From the NCBI RefSeq assembly GCF_008124765.1, contig NZ_VNHS01000022.1, forward strand, positions 1 through 62,035: a stretch of DNA of 62,035 bases. The letters run 5' to 3'. Positions 47,052-55,920 of this stretch are shown in pieces. Numbering within the stretch: the first letter of the stretch is position 1; each line of letters starts with the position of its first letter. The notes under the pieces are model-generated. The model saw only the letters and a list, made by a program, of their open reading frames with translations, was not told the origin of the DNA and searched no databases. The translations under genes were made by a program, and so were the position numbers. The DNA comes from Paenibacillus methanolicus (lineage in GTDB: Bacteria; Bacillota; Bacilli; Paenibacillales; Paenibacillaceae).

Positions 47052-48356
47052 TTGTTCAAGACCGTGTCCAACATTTGGAAAGTTGAAGATCTCCGTAGCC
47101 GGATCCTGTTCACTTTGTTTATCCTGCTGATTTACCGTATCGGTTCTTTCATCCCGGTACCGGGCGTCAACACGGACGTATTCAAAGAAGCAGGGAACAG
47201 CGGTACGGATCTCTTCGGACTGCTCAATACGTTTTCCGGCGGCGCGTTATTCCAATTCTCGATCTTCGCGATTGGAATCATGCCGTACATCACGGCGTCG
47301 ATCATCGTACAGCTGCTGTCGATGGACGTCATCCCGAAATTCGCCGAATGGGCGAAAGAAGGAGAAAACGGAAAACGCAAGCTTGCGCAAATTACGCGTT
47401 ATGGCACTGTTGTACTCGGTCTGATTCAAGGCTTCGGTACGGCAGTTGGCTTTAACCGTCGATACGGTTTAGAAATGATCCCAGGTGCGACGTTCACGGA
47501 TTATTTGACCATTGCGATCATCCTGACGGCGGGCACGGCTTTTCTTATGTGGCTTGGCGAGCAAATTACGGAACGTGGCATTGGCAACGGGATCTCGGTC
47601 CTCATCTTTGCCGGTATCGTGGCTGCGATCCCAGGACACATCCGTACGCTTTACCAGACTCAAATCGCCGATCTGCCTAGCGACCAGCTATTCTGGGGTA
47701 TTCTGAAGCTGGTGCTGATTGTCATCGCGATTGTCGTGATGATCGTCTGCGTCATCTTCGTACAGCAAGGGATCCGCAAGATTCCTGTCCAGTATGCGAA
47801 ACGCGTGGTAGGACGCAAAATGTACGGTGGTCAATCGACGCACATTCCGCTCAAAGTAAACGGAGCAGGCGTTATCCCGGTTATCTTCGCGGTATCGCTC
47901 CTGATGTTCCCGGTTACGATTGCGCAGTTTTGGTCGACTCAGCCATGGGCTGACTGGATCATCAATCACTTAATGTACGACAAACCGCTTGGTATGGTGC
48001 TCTATATCATACTGATTATCGGTTTTACGTTCTTCTACACCTTCGTGCAGATCAATCCGGTTCAAATGGCGGACCAAATGAAGAAGAATGGCGGTTACAT
48101 CCCGGGCATCCGTCCTGGTAAACCAACGTCCTCCTACATTACCCGCGTTATGTCCCGGATTACGCTTAGCGGCGCGATCTTCCTGGCCATTATCTCGATT
48201 ACGCCGGTTGTGTTCGGCAAAATCGCGGGTCTTGATCAGTCGATCCAGCTGGGCGGCACTTCGCTCTTGATCGTCATCGGTGTCGCGCTCGACACGATGA
48301 AGCAGATCGAGACTCAATTGATCAAACGCCACTACAAAGGGTTTATCAATAAATAA
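47052..48356 (+). CDS. secY: SecY, preprotein translocase channel subunit
   Basis: SecY forms the protein-conducting channel with SecE and SecG. It has 434 residues with ten hydrophobic segments. The plug and pore segment PGVNTDVFKEAG near 37 and the cytoplasmic loop QGIRKIPVQYAKR near 238 are conserved. The start is TTG immediately after the rplO stop codon, with GAGGTGA five bases upstream inside rplO, so the two genes are coupled. Confidence 0.96.
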   Translation: MFKTVSNIWKVEDLRSRILFTLFILLIYRIGSFIPVPGVNTDVFKEAGNSGTDLFGLLNTFSGGALFQFSIFAIGIMPYITASIIVQLLSMDVIPKFAEWAKEGENGKRKLAQITRYGTVVLGLIQGFGTAVGFNRRYGLEMIPGATFTDYLTIAIILTAGTAFLMWLGEQITERGIGNGISVLIFAGIVAAIPGHIRTLYQTQIADLPSDQLFWGILKLVLIVIAIVVMIVCVIFVQQGIRKIPVQYAKRVVGRKMYGGQSTHIPLKVNGAGVIPVIFAVSLLMFPVTIAQFWSTQPWADWIINHLMYDKPLGMVLYIILIIGFTFFYTFVQINPVQMADQMKKNGGYIPGIRPGKPTSSYITRVMSRITLSGAIFLAIISITPVVFGKIAGLDQSIQLGGTSLLIVIGVALDTMKQIETQLIKRHYKGFINK

Positions 48357-48446
48357 CGATAGGTTCGGATTCGGGCTTCCGCGCGCGCTTCGTCGTTGTG
48401 TCGGAACCCTTCTGCGGCCTATTGGCGTAAAGCGAGGAAGGCGCTA

Positions 48447-49100
48447 ATGAACATCTTATTCATGGGTCCTCCGGGCGCAGGTAAAGGCACGCAGGCCGAG
48501 CGGATCGTCGATACGTTCAATGTCCCGCATATTTCGACCGGCGATGCTTTTCGTTTGGCAATGAAACAAGGAACGCCGCTTGGCCAAAAAGCAAAAGAGT
48601 TTGTTGACCAGGGCTTGCTCGTACCAGACGAGATTACGAACGGCATCGTTCGCGACCGTCTGCTGCTGGAAGACTGCAACAACGGCTTTTTGCTCGACGG
48701 ATTTCCTCGTACGCTTCAACAAGCGGAAGCGCTGGACGGAATGCTGGCTGAGATGGGCCGTAGCATTGACCATGTCGTGAACTTGAAAGTTGATCGCGGT
48801 CTGCTGCTTGCGCGTCTGACCGGTCGTCGCATTTGCAAATCCTGTGGCGCAACTTACCACGTAATGTTCAACCCGCCGAAGCAAGAAGGCGTATGCGATA
48901 AATGCGGCGGCGAGCTGTATCAACGGTCAGACGATACGGAAGCCAAAGTCGGAACGCGTCTTGACGAATACATCTCGAAGACGGCTCCGCTGCTTGATTA
49001 CTATTCGGGCAAAGGAACACTTCGCGAAGTAGACGGAGAGAAAGAAATCGATGATGTGACTGCAGAAATCGTAAGCTGCTTGCGAGGATCTGCCGAATGA
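48447..49100 (+). CDS. adk: Adenylate kinase
   Basis: Adk equilibrates ATP, ADP and AMP. It has 217 residues. The P-loop GPPGAGKGT is at 7-15. It is the long-LID form with a four-cysteine zinc site (CKSC near 130 and CDKC near 150), as in Gram-positive bacteria. The frame is open to 48396, but ATG 48447 gives the standard MNILFMGPPG. The stop overlaps map. Confidence 0.97.
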   Translation: MNILFMGPPGAGKGTQAERIVDTFNVPHISTGDAFRLAMKQGTPLGQKAKEFVDQGLLVPDEITNGIVRDRLLLEDCNNGFLLDGFPRTLQQAEALDGMLAEMGRSIDHVVNLKVDRGLLLARLTGRRICKSCGATYHVMFNPPKQEGVCDKCGGELYQRSDDTEAKVGTRLDEYISKTAPLLDYYSGKGTLREVDGEKEIDDVTAEIVSCLRGSAE

Positions 49101-49849
49101 TCATTTGCAAGTCCGATGCGGAATTGCGTTATATGAGGGAAGCCGGACGTATTGTAGCGGACACGCATCGTTTGCTGAAGCAGGCGATTCGCCCGGGCAT
49201 TACGACGCTAGAGCTCGATGGTATCGCGGAAGCGTACATTCGCAGCCAAGGCGCAACGCCTTCTTTCAAAGGTTACAATCAATTCCCTGGAAGTATTTGC
49301 GCTTCTGTAAATGAAGAGCTGGTTCACGGCATTCCTGGACCGCGCAAGCTTAACGATGGCGACATCATCAGCATTGATATCGGCGCCCAGTACGAAGGTT
49401 ACCATGGCGACTCCGCTTGGACCTATGGGGTTGGCGATATTAGTGAAGAGAATCGGCGCTTGCTGGAAGTGACGGAACAGTCGCTTTACGCAGGACTCGC
49501 GCTTGTTAAGCCGGATGTCCGGCTATTTACGATTTCGCACGCGATTCAGAACGTCATTGAAGCTGCTGGTTTCTCGGTCGTTCGCGAGTATGTCGGTCAT
49601 GGCATCGGCGCAAGCCTCCATGAGGAACCGCAAATTCCGAACTACGGTACGCCGGATCGTGGCCCGCGCCTGAAACCAGGCATGGTGTTGGCGATCGAGC
49701 CGATGGTGAACATTGGCGAACGGTATGTACGTACCTTGGAAGATAATTGGACGGTTGTTACGCAGGATGGTTCATGGTGCGCTCATTTTGAGCATACAGT
49801 AGCTGTTACGGCGGATGGCTGCGAAATTTTGACGCTAGGGCGGGAATAA
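49097..49849 (+). CDS. map: Methionine aminopeptidase, type I
   Basis: Map removes the initiator methionine. It has 250 residues. Metal ligands are the aspartates in SIDIGAQYEGYHGDSAW, the histidine in GHGIGASLHEEPQ and the glutamates in EPMVNIG and HFEHTVAVT. There is no N-terminal zinc-finger extension. ATG overlaps the adk stop (ATGA). Confidence 0.97.
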   Translation: MIICKSDAELRYMREAGRIVADTHRLLKQAIRPGITTLELDGIAEAYIRSQGATPSFKGYNQFPGSICASVNEELVHGIPGPRKLNDGDIISIDIGAQYEGYHGDSAWTYGVGDISEENRRLLEVTEQSLYAGLALVKPDVRLFTISHAIQNVIEAAGFSVVREYVGHGIGASLHEEPQIPNYGTPDRGPRLKPGMVLAIEPMVNIGERYVRTLEDNWTVVTQDGSWCAHFEHTVAVTADGCEILTLGRE

Positions 49850-49870
49850 GCAGTGAGAGGAACTGAGCAC

Positions 49871-50143
49871 GTGCCGGAGATCGGCCGGATCGTCAAGGTG
49901 ACAAGCGGGAAAGACGAAGGCGGTTATGCCGTCATCGTCGGTATCGTCGATGAACGGTTCGTTCTTGTTGCCGATGGCGCAAAACGGCGCTTTGATGGGC
50001 CGAAAAAAAAGAACGTGATGCATCTTCTGATGCAGCCGGTCGTCAGCGTGGAAGTTGCGGACAGTATGCGGGAAACCGGTCGTGTGACCAACGCCAAGCT
50101 GCGTTACGCAATTCAGAAGTATGCGCAAGGGAAAGGAGAATGA
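49871..50143 (+). CDS. KOW-domain RNA-binding protein of unknown role
   Basis: The product is about 90 residues. The N-terminal half is a KOW motif (GRIVKVTSGKDEGGYAVIV) of the ribosomal L14e/L24 type; the C-terminal half is helical and basic. It lies between map and infA, a place where Bacillus has a similar small gene, so a ribosome-related role is likely but unproven. GTG 49871 has GAGAGG ten bases before it; GTG 49853 is an alternative with a poorer site. Confidence 0.85.
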   Translation: MPEIGRIVKVTSGKDEGGYAVIVGIVDERFVLVADGAKRRFDGPKKKNVMHLLMQPVVSVEVADSMRETGRVTNAKLRYAIQKYAQGKGE

Positions 50144-50145
50144 CT

Positions 50146-50361
50146 GTGGCCAAAGAAGACGTTATTGAAGTCGAAGGTACGGTCGTCGAGCCGCTACCCA
50201 ATGCTATGTTCAAGGTGGAGCTGGAGAACGGACACCAAATTCTCGCCCATGTATCGGGCAAGCTCAGAATGCATTTTATCCGCATTTTGACGGGAGACAA
50301 GGTTGTTATTCAGCTTTCGCCATACGATTTGTCCAGAGGACGAATTACCTATCGGAAGTAG
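50146..50361 (+). CDS. infA: Translation initiation factor IF-1
   Basis: IF-1 (71 residues) binds the ribosomal A site during initiation. It is a single OB fold (MAKEDVIEVEGTVVEPLPNA; SPYDLSRGRITYR at the end). ATG 50140 overlaps the preceding stop but is one base from the AAGGAG site; GTG 50146 at spacing seven gives the family start. Confidence 0.95.
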   Translation: MAKEDVIEVEGTVVEPLPNAMFKVELENGHQILAHVSGKLRMHFIRILTGDKVVIQLSPYDLSRGRITYRK

Positions 50362-50409
50362 ACCTTCTAAGAGCGGGTCTTCTGACGAAGAACTCGGGAG
50401 GTAATCACA

Positions 50410-50523
50410 ATGAAGGTTAGACCATCGGTCAAGCCAATCTGCGAAAAATGCAAAGTCATTCGTCGCAAAGGCAATGTTATGGTGATTTGTGAAAATCCGA
50501 AACATAAACAAAAACAAGGATAA
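50410..50523 (+). CDS. rpmJ: Ribosomal protein L36
   Basis: L36 is a 37-residue zinc-ribbon protein of the 50S subunit. MKVRPSVKPICEKCKVIRRK and the end NPKHKQKQG are standard, with the CEKC pair near 11-14 and further C and H ligands. GGGAGGTAA precedes the ATG. It is the usual neighbour of infA and rpsM. Confidence 0.95.
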   Translation: MKVRPSVKPICEKCKVIRRKGNVMVICENPKHKQKQG

Positions 50524-50540
50524 GGGAGGGATAACTGTAC

Positions 50541-50909
50541 ATGGCACGTATTGCTGGTGTAGACTTACCGCGTGACAAACGCGTAGTCATCGCTTTGACG
50601 TATATCTTCGGTATCGGCAACACGACGGCTCAACGGATCCTGAACGAAACAGGGATCAGCGAGAGCACGCGCGTTCGCGATCTGACGGAAGACGAAGTAA
50701 GCAAACTTCGCGAAACGATCGACAAGTCTGTTAAAGTGGAAGGCGACCTTCGTCGCGAAATTTCCCTGAACATCAAACGTCTGATCGAGATCGGCTGCTA
50801 CCGTGGCGTTCGCCATCGCCGTGGCCTGCCTGTTCGCGGTCAACGCACGAAAACCAATGCTCGTACGCGCAAAGGTCCTCGCCGGACTGTAGCGAACAAG
50901 AAGAAGTAA
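50541..50909 (+). CDS. rpsM: Ribosomal protein S13
   Basis: S13 (122 residues) contacts the 50S subunit and P-site tRNA. MARIAGVDLPRDKRVVIALT and the basic tail RRGLPVRGQRTKTNARTRKG are typical. GGGAGGG precedes the ATG. It is 17 bases after rpmJ. Confidence 0.97.
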   Translation: MARIAGVDLPRDKRVVIALTYIFGIGNTTAQRILNETGISESTRVRDLTEDEVSKLRETIDKSVKVEGDLRREISLNIKRLIEIGCYRGVRHRRGLPVRGQRTKTNARTRKGPRRTVANKKK

Positions 50910-50927
50910 TAAGGGGGGATAACTGAA

Positions 50928-51323
50928 ATGGCAAAACCGAAAAAAGTGGTTCGTACCAAACGTCGCGACCGCAAAAATATTGAGTCGGGCGTAGCGCACA
51001 TCCGTTCGACATTCAACAATACGATCGTCACGATCACGGATCCGCACGGTAATGCGATCTCCTGGGCAAGCTCCGGCAACCTTGGTTTCAAAGGTTCCCG
51101 TAAGAGCACGCCGTTCGCGGCTCAAATGGCTGCTGAATCCGCTGCGAAAGCGGCAATGGAGCATGGCATGAAAGCGGTAGAAGTCATGGTTAAAGGTCCG
51201 GGCGCTGGCCGTGAAGCGGCAATCCGTTCGCTTCAAGCAGCAGGTCTCGAAGTTAACCTCATTAAAGACGTCACGCCAGTTCCGCATAACGGATGCCGTC
51301 CGCCGAAACGTCGTCGCGTATAG
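50928..51323 (+). CDS. rpsK: Ribosomal protein S11
   Basis: S11 (131 residues) is on the platform near the E site. AHIRSTFNNTIVTITDPHGN near 24 and the end TPVPHNGCRPPKRRRV are standard. AAGGGGGGA precedes the ATG. rpoA follows after 125 bases. Confidence 0.97.
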   Translation: MAKPKKVVRTKRRDRKNIESGVAHIRSTFNNTIVTITDPHGNAISWASSGNLGFKGSRKSTPFAAQMAAESAAKAAMEHGMKAVEVMVKGPGAGREAAIRSLQAAGLEVNLIKDVTPVPHNGCRPPKRRRV

Positions 51324-51448
51324 TCTGATTTCATGTGGTATCAAATTCCTGCAACTTGTGAATAATGGTTGTGAAGGTTTGCCATACTACATGATTTACG
51401 ACAAAGCGACCATGGTAACGGAGCGACGTTTTGAAGGAGGGTATATAA

Positions 51449-52393
51449 GTGATTGAGATCGAAAAGCCGAAAATCGAAACCGTAGAGCTGAGCGAGGATG
51501 GCACGTACGGACGTTTCGTTGTCGAACCGCTGGAGCGCGGATACGGCACGACGCTCGGGAACTCGCTGCGCCGAATCCTGTTGTCGTCGCTGCCTGGTGC
51601 AGCTGTCACCTCGGTTCAAATCGACGGTGTACTGCATGAATTCTCGACGGTTCCTGGTGTGTTTGAGGACGTTACTGAAATCATTCTCAACCTGAAGAGT
51701 CTATCGCTCAAGATCCACTCTGATGAGGAGAAGGTTCTGGAGATTGACGCTGAAGGCGAAGGTAACGTAACGGCGGGGGATATTCGGGCCGACAGTGATG
51801 TCGAGATCTTGAACCCTGATCTTCATATCGCAACCTTGGCCTCCGGTGCTCGGCTCCATGCGCGGGTTTTCGCCAATAGAGGACGTGGGTACGTACAATC
51901 GGTCCGCAACAAGCGGGAAGATCAACCGATCGGTGTCATTCCGATCGACTCGATCTATACGCCGATTACGCGCGTGAACTACAGCGTCGAAAATACCCGT
52001 GTTGGTCAAGTGACCAACTACGACAAGCTTACGCTTGAAGTATGGACCGACGGCAGCATTCGGCCGGAAGAGGCTGTTAGCCTCGGGGCGAAAATTCTTA
52101 CCGAACATCTCGACCTGTTCGTCGGTCTGACCGACGAGGCGAAAGACGCCGAAATCATGGTAGAGAAGGAAGAAGACAAGAAAGAGAAAGTACTCGAGAT
52201 GACGATCGAGGAACTGGATCTTTCGGTCCGTTCGTATAACTGTTTGAAACGCGCGGGTATCAACACCGTTCAAGAGCTCATCACGAAAACCGAAGAGGAC
52301 ATGATGAAGGTGCGTAACCTTGGTCGCAAGTCGCTCGAGGAAGTTCAAGAAAAGCTCGAAGAACTCGGTCTTGGCCTTCGCATGGAAGAATAG
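51449..52393 (+). CDS. rpoA: RNA polymerase alpha subunit
   Basis: RpoA (314 residues) nucleates polymerase assembly and contacts UP elements and activators. The N-terminal dimerisation domain has the block RFVVEPLERGYGTTLGNSLR (20 residues) near 27. The C-terminal domain begins near 245 with LDLSVRSYNCLKRAGI and contains the helix VRNLGRKSLEEV. GTG start after GAAGGAGGG. Confidence 0.97.
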   Translation: MIEIEKPKIETVELSEDGTYGRFVVEPLERGYGTTLGNSLRRILLSSLPGAAVTSVQIDGVLHEFSTVPGVFEDVTEIILNLKSLSLKIHSDEEKVLEIDAEGEGNVTAGDIRADSDVEILNPDLHIATLASGARLHARVFANRGRGYVQSVRNKREDQPIGVIPIDSIYTPITRVNYSVENTRVGQVTNYDKLTLEVWTDGSIRPEEAVSLGAKILTEHLDLFVGLTDEAKDAEIMVEKEEDKKEKVLEMTIEELDLSVRSYNCLKRAGINTVQELITKTEEDMMKVRNLGRKSLEEVQEKLEELGLGLRMEE

Positions 52394-52475
52394 CACCACG
52401 TATGACTAGAACGCGGGCGAGCAGCCTGCGATGCGAGATTTGCGCGTGCAAATCTTTAGAAGGAGGGGAAAATCG

Positions 52476-52841
52476 ATGGCATATTCTAAGTTGAGCCGTG
52501 ACGCTAGTTCGCGTAAAGCACTGTTCCGCGACCTCGTCACCGACTTGTTCCTGTATGAGCGCATCCAAACGACGGAAGCGAAAGCAAAAGAACTTCGTCC
52601 AATCGCGGAGAAACTGATTACGCTGGCGAAGCGCGGCGATCTTCACGCTCGTCGTCAAGTAGCGGCTTTCGTTCGTCGCGAGTCGATCAACGGCGAGCAG
52701 GACGCAATCCAAAAGCTGTTCTCCGAACTGGCCACCCGTTACTCGGAACGTGCGGGCGGATACACGCGGATTCTGAAGCTGGGACCACGCCGTGGCGACG
52801 CTGCGCCTATGGTATATTTGGAACTGGTGGATCGTGCGTAA
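52476..52841 (+). CDS. rplQ: Ribosomal protein L17
   Basis: L17 (121 residues) lies at the tunnel exit. MAYSKLSRDASSRKALFRDL and TKILKLG-like YTRILKLGPRRGDAAPMVY are standard. The frame is open to 52431, but ATG 52476 has AAGGAGGGG before it. It closes the alpha operon and is followed by a terminator. Confidence 0.97.
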   Translation: MAYSKLSRDASSRKALFRDLVTDLFLYERIQTTEAKAKELRPIAEKLITLAKRGDLHARRQVAAFVRRESINGEQDAIQKLFSELATRYSERAGGYTRILKLGPRRGDAAPMVYLELVDRA

Positions 52842-52846
52842 ATGAG

Positions 52847-52877
52847 AAAGGGTGGACCTTGCGGCCACCTTTTTTTG
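52847..52877 (+). terminator. Terminator after rplQ
   Basis: The arms AAAGGGTGG and CCACCTTTT pair with one bulged base, and a T-run follows. Confidence 0.8.
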
Positions 52878-52919
52878 TTGCCAAGGCGGTAAGTCGATGA
52901 AGCGGAAAGGAGGGGCACA

Positions 52920-53660
52920 ATGAAAAACGTCAGAATGACCGTAGCCTATGACGGAACGCATTATCATGGTTTTCAAACGCAGCCGAGCGGAAAAACGATT
53001 CAAGACCAACTTGAAGCTGGAATCCACATGCTGACGGGCGAGGAAATCCGGATTATCGGATCCGGGAGAACGGATGCCGGCGTTCATGCAAGGGCGCAGG
53101 TGTTTAATTTTCATACGGAATCGCGAATACCGATTGACCGTTGGGCGATTGCGCTGAATTCCAGGCTGCCGGATGATATTGTCATCCAATTCGCGGAAGA
53201 AGTGCAGGAAGATTTCCACGCGCGGTTTTCCGCTAAGCGGAAGACATATCGGTATGCCATCGATACGAACAAATTTCCGAATGTGTTCACGCGCCATTAC
53301 CGGTTTCATCATCATGCCCCTCTGGACGTGGCGGCTATGCGAGAGGGTCTGGCCGCGCTTATAGGCGAGCATGACTTTACGTCGTTCGCATCGCCCCAGT
53401 CGACGCAGTCCAGTCACGTACGTACCATCTTCGATGCGTCCCTCGTACAGAATCAAGACGGGCTCGACTTATTTGTCACCGGTAACGGTTTTCTGTATAA
53501 CATGGTGCGGATTATAGCAGGGACAGCGATTTCGATTGGGGAAGGGAAAATGTCGGCAAGCGATATTCCCGCTATATTAGCGGCTTGCGACCGTACCAAA
53601 GCAGGCCCGACGGCCATGGCGCATGGCCTTATGTTGTGGCATGTGGAATACCCGGAATAG
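52920..53660 (+). CDS. truA: TruA, tRNA pseudouridine(38-40) synthase
   Basis: TruA converts U38-U40 in the anticodon arm to pseudouridine. It has 246 residues. The catalytic aspartate D52 lies in GSGRTDAGVHA. RKTYRYAIDTNKFPNVF near 105 and the C-terminal FLYNMVRIIAGTAISIG near 192 are typical. AAAGGAGGGG precedes the ATG. It lies between the alpha operon and rplM-rpsI, as in Bacillus, though the intervening ecf transporter genes are missing here. Confidence 0.96.
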   Translation: MKNVRMTVAYDGTHYHGFQTQPSGKTIQDQLEAGIHMLTGEEIRIIGSGRTDAGVHARAQVFNFHTESRIPIDRWAIALNSRLPDDIVIQFAEEVQEDFHARFSAKRKTYRYAIDTNKFPNVFTRHYRFHHHAPLDVAAMREGLAALIGEHDFTSFASPQSTQSSHVRTIFDASLVQNQDGLDLFVTGNGFLYNMVRIIAGTAISIGEGKMSASDIPAILAACDRTKAGPTAMAHGLMLWHVEYPE

Positions 53661-53685
53661 TTGCTTTAATATCGGCGAAATTTGC

Positions 53686-53714
53686 TTGCACATGGAGCCT
53701 GGTTATAGTAGAAT
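53686..53714 (+). promoter_or_regulatory. Sigma-A promoter of rplM-rpsI
   Basis: TTGCAC at 53686-53691 and TAGAAT at 53709-53714 are spaced by 17 bases. Confidence 0.65.
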
Positions 53715-53719
53715 ATAAC

Positions 53720-53850
53720 TTGTGCTTTCTAAGTGGCTCTCCCACAGCCCCGACTTAGATCGCCGCCTGTAAGTCCTAACCAATAGCTAATAAACGTCGA
53801 GACGTTCACGTTTCTACGATACATGAGAATGAATTGTGATATGAACAAGG
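53720..53850 (+). promoter_or_regulatory. Possible L13 leader region
   Basis: A 140-base untranslated leader runs from the promoter to rplM, the place where an L13 leader RNA is known in Bacillota. It contains short pairings such as CGTCGAGACGTTC. I could not match the consensus with certainty. Confidence 0.3.
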
Positions 53851-53860
53851 AGGATCATCC

Positions 53861-54298
53861 ATGCGCACCACCTTTATGGCTAAGCCGAATGAAGTAGAAC
53901 GCAAATGGTACGTCATCGATGCAGAAGGCAAAACGCTTGGCCGTCTGGCAAGCGAGGCTGCAAGCCTGATTCGCGGTAAGCACAAGCCGCAATTCACGCC
54001 GCACGTTGACACTGGCGATTTCGTCATCGTTATCAATGCAGAGAAAGTTGTCCTGACGGGCAAGAAGCTGCAGAACAAAATGTACTACCGTCACTCCATG
54101 TATCCAGGCGGTTTGAGAGTAACATCCGCTGCGGATATGCTTAATAAGCACCCAGAACGCGTCCTTGAGTTCGCGATCCACGGCATGCTTCCTAAGAACC
54201 GCCTCGGCGACAAAATGAAGCTGAAGCTCAAAGTCTACGCTGGTTCGGAACACCCGCATCAAGCACAAAACCCGGAAGTTTACGAACTTCGCGGTTAA
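53861..54298 (+). CDS. rplM: Ribosomal protein L13
   Basis: L13 (145 residues) is an early-assembly 50S protein. MRTTFMAKPNEVERKWYVID and the region MYYRHSMYPGGLR near 81 are standard. AAGGAGGAT precedes the ATG. It is paired with rpsI 19 bases later. Confidence 0.97.
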   Translation: MRTTFMAKPNEVERKWYVIDAEGKTLGRLASEAASLIRGKHKPQFTPHVDTGDFVIVINAEKVVLTGKKLQNKMYYRHSMYPGGLRVTSAADMLNKHPERVLEFAIHGMLPKNRLGDKMKLKLKVYAGSEHPHQAQNPEVYELRG

Positions 54299-54317
54299 TT
54301 AGAGGGAGGACAGTTTC

Positions 54318-54710
54318 ATGGCTCAAGTTCAATACTATGGAACCGGTCGTCGTAAACACTCCGTGGCACGTGTACGCCTTGTGCCGGGTGAAGGACGCAT
54401 CGTAATCAATAAGCGTGACCTGAACGAATACTTCGGTCTCGAAACACTCAAACTGATCGTTAAGCAACCGCTCGCGCTGACTGAAACAGAAAGCAAATAC
54501 GACGTGATCGTAATTGCTCACGGCGGCGGCATCTCCGGTCAAGCTGGCGCAATCCGCCACGGTATCTCCCGTGCTCTGCTTAAGGCAGATCCAGAGTTCC
54601 GCGGTTCGCTGAAGCGCGCAGGCTTCCTGACTCGCGACCCACGTATGAAAGAACGTAAGAAGTACGGCCTCAAAGCAGCTCGTCGTGCTCCTCAGTTCTC
54701 GAAACGTTAA
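54318..54710 (+). CDS. rpsI: Ribosomal protein S9
   Basis: S9 (130 residues) reaches the P-site tRNA with its C-terminal tail RRAPQFSKR. MAQVQYYGTGRRKHSVARVR is the usual start. GAGGGAGGAC precedes the ATG. A terminator follows. Confidence 0.97.
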   Translation: MAQVQYYGTGRRKHSVARVRLVPGEGRIVINKRDLNEYFGLETLKLIVKQPLALTETESKYDVIVIAHGGGISGQAGAIRHGISRALLKADPEFRGSLKRAGFLTRDPRMKERKKYGLKAARRAPQFSKR

Positions 54711-54723
54711 TATTTATTCGGAC

Positions 54724-54757
54724 AAGGCCTACTCTGTAACAGGAGTGGGCCTTTTTC
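54724..54757 (+). terminator. Terminator after rpsI
   Basis: AAGGCCTACTC pairs with GAGTGGGCCTT (minor mismatch) around a TGTAACAG loop, and TTTC follows. Confidence 0.8.
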
Positions 54758-54779
54758 ATATATTGGCGGATATATGGCA

Positions 54780-54808
54780 TTGAACAATAGAGCGATTGGA
54801 CGTATAAT
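54780..54808 (+). promoter_or_regulatory. Sigma-A promoter of cysH
   Basis: TTGAAC at 54780-54785, 17 bases, and a perfect TATAAT at 54803-54808. No recognisable riboswitch or repressor site lies in the 53 bases before the start. Confidence 0.75.
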
Positions 54809-54861
54809 CAAAACAATAATTGATCAGCTTACTTGGAATTCAAATGACGGAGGTACAAGCG

Positions 54862-55554
54862 ATGAACCTTTTCGAAAAGGAAGCGCTCGTAAAGCAGAAA
54901 GCTGAAGAGCTGGAAAATGCGTCTCCCCAGGCGATCTTGGAATATGCAATTGAGACGTTCCCGAACATAACATTCGCGTGCAGCTTTGGCGCGGAAGATG
55001 TCGTGCTTGTTGACATGTTGCAGAAGATCAGCCCGAAGACGGATATCTTCTATTTGGATACGGATTTTCACTTCAAAGAAACCTACGAGACGCGCGACAA
55101 AATGATCGAACGTTACGGGCTGAAATTCGTGGAAGTAAAGCCGGCTATTACGCCGGAAGAACAAGCGGAGCTGCATGGTCCGGAGTTGTGGAAATCGGAT
55201 GCGACGGCTTGCTGCAACATACGTAAAGTAGAACCGCTGACAAGAATTCTTTCGAAATACGAAGCTTGGATTACAGGTATCCGCCGTGATCAGGCGCCAA
55301 CGCGCGCGAACGCAAAGAAAGTGGAATATGATACGAAATTCGGTCTCATTAAATTCAATCCGCTTGCGAGCTGGACGAATGAGGACGTATGGAATTACAT
55401 CCGCGAGAACAACGTGATATACAATCCGCTGCATGATAACAACTACCCTAGTATTGGTTGCGAATATTGTACGCGTCAGATAATGCCGGGTGAAGATCCT
55501 CGTGCAGGACGTTGGTCGGGTCAAGAAAAAACGGAATGCGGACTGCATAAATAA
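54862..55554 (+). CDS. cysH: CysH, adenylyl-sulfate (or phosphoadenylyl-sulfate) reductase
   Basis: CysH reduces activated sulfate (APS or PAPS) to sulfite. It has 230 residues of PP-loop fold (FACSFGAEDVVLVDML near 40). Four cysteines, CC near 119 and the later CEYC and ECGLHK, fit the Fe-S cluster and catalytic cysteine of the APS-reductase type. The frame is open to 54820, but ATG 54862 has ACGGAGGTAC before it. The sat-like gene that should make APS lies directly downstream but is broken. Confidence 0.92.
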   Translation: MNLFEKEALVKQKAEELENASPQAILEYAIETFPNITFACSFGAEDVVLVDMLQKISPKTDIFYLDTDFHFKETYETRDKMIERYGLKFVEVKPAITPEEQAELHGPELWKSDATACCNIRKVEPLTRILSKYEAWITGIRRDQAPTRANAKKVEYDTKFGLIKFNPLASWTNEDVWNYIRENNVIYNPLHDNNYPSIGCEYCTRQIMPGEDPRAGRWSGQEKTECGLHK

Positions 55555-55569
55555 GAGGGCAACGAATAC

Positions 55570-55920
55570 ATGAGCAGCATCTTGCCACACGGCAGCGAAC
55601 TGGTTAACTAGGTTGCCGACGGAGCCGGAAGCGAATCGAAACTGGTCGAAGCAGCCGGTCTGAAGTCGATAAAGGCGTTCACGGCTGATGAGCTCGGTAT
55701 TGCGCCGCTCTACTTCGAACATAGCTTCTTCTGCACCAAGTGCGGCAATATGGCTTTGAGCAAGACGTGTCCGCATGGCAAAGAGGATCATCTGTCGCTA
55801 ACGGGTACGAAAATACGCGCATTGTTGAGTGAAGGCGTATGTCCGCCACCGGAATTTTCCAGGCCTGAAGTGGCCAAGATTCTCATTGAAGGCATGTCTG
55901 AACAACCTGCCAATGTATAA
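55570..55920 (+). pseudogene. sat: Broken sulfate adenylyltransferase gene (sat remnant)
   Basis: The start region MSSILPHGSELVN is typical of Sat (ATP sulfurylase), but an in-frame TAG follows at 55609-55611. After it the same frame stays open to 55920 and encodes a short piece of the N-terminus (to about residue 34), then jumps to a C-terminal part, EELGI-type ADELGIAPLYFEHSFFCTKC and then CPHGKEDHLSLTGTKIR and PPPEFSRPEVAKILIEGM. A normal Sat has about 390 residues; here about 270, including the catalytic core, are missing. It is the second gene after cysH, and the loss is probably recent because the rest is well conserved. Confidence 0.85.
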
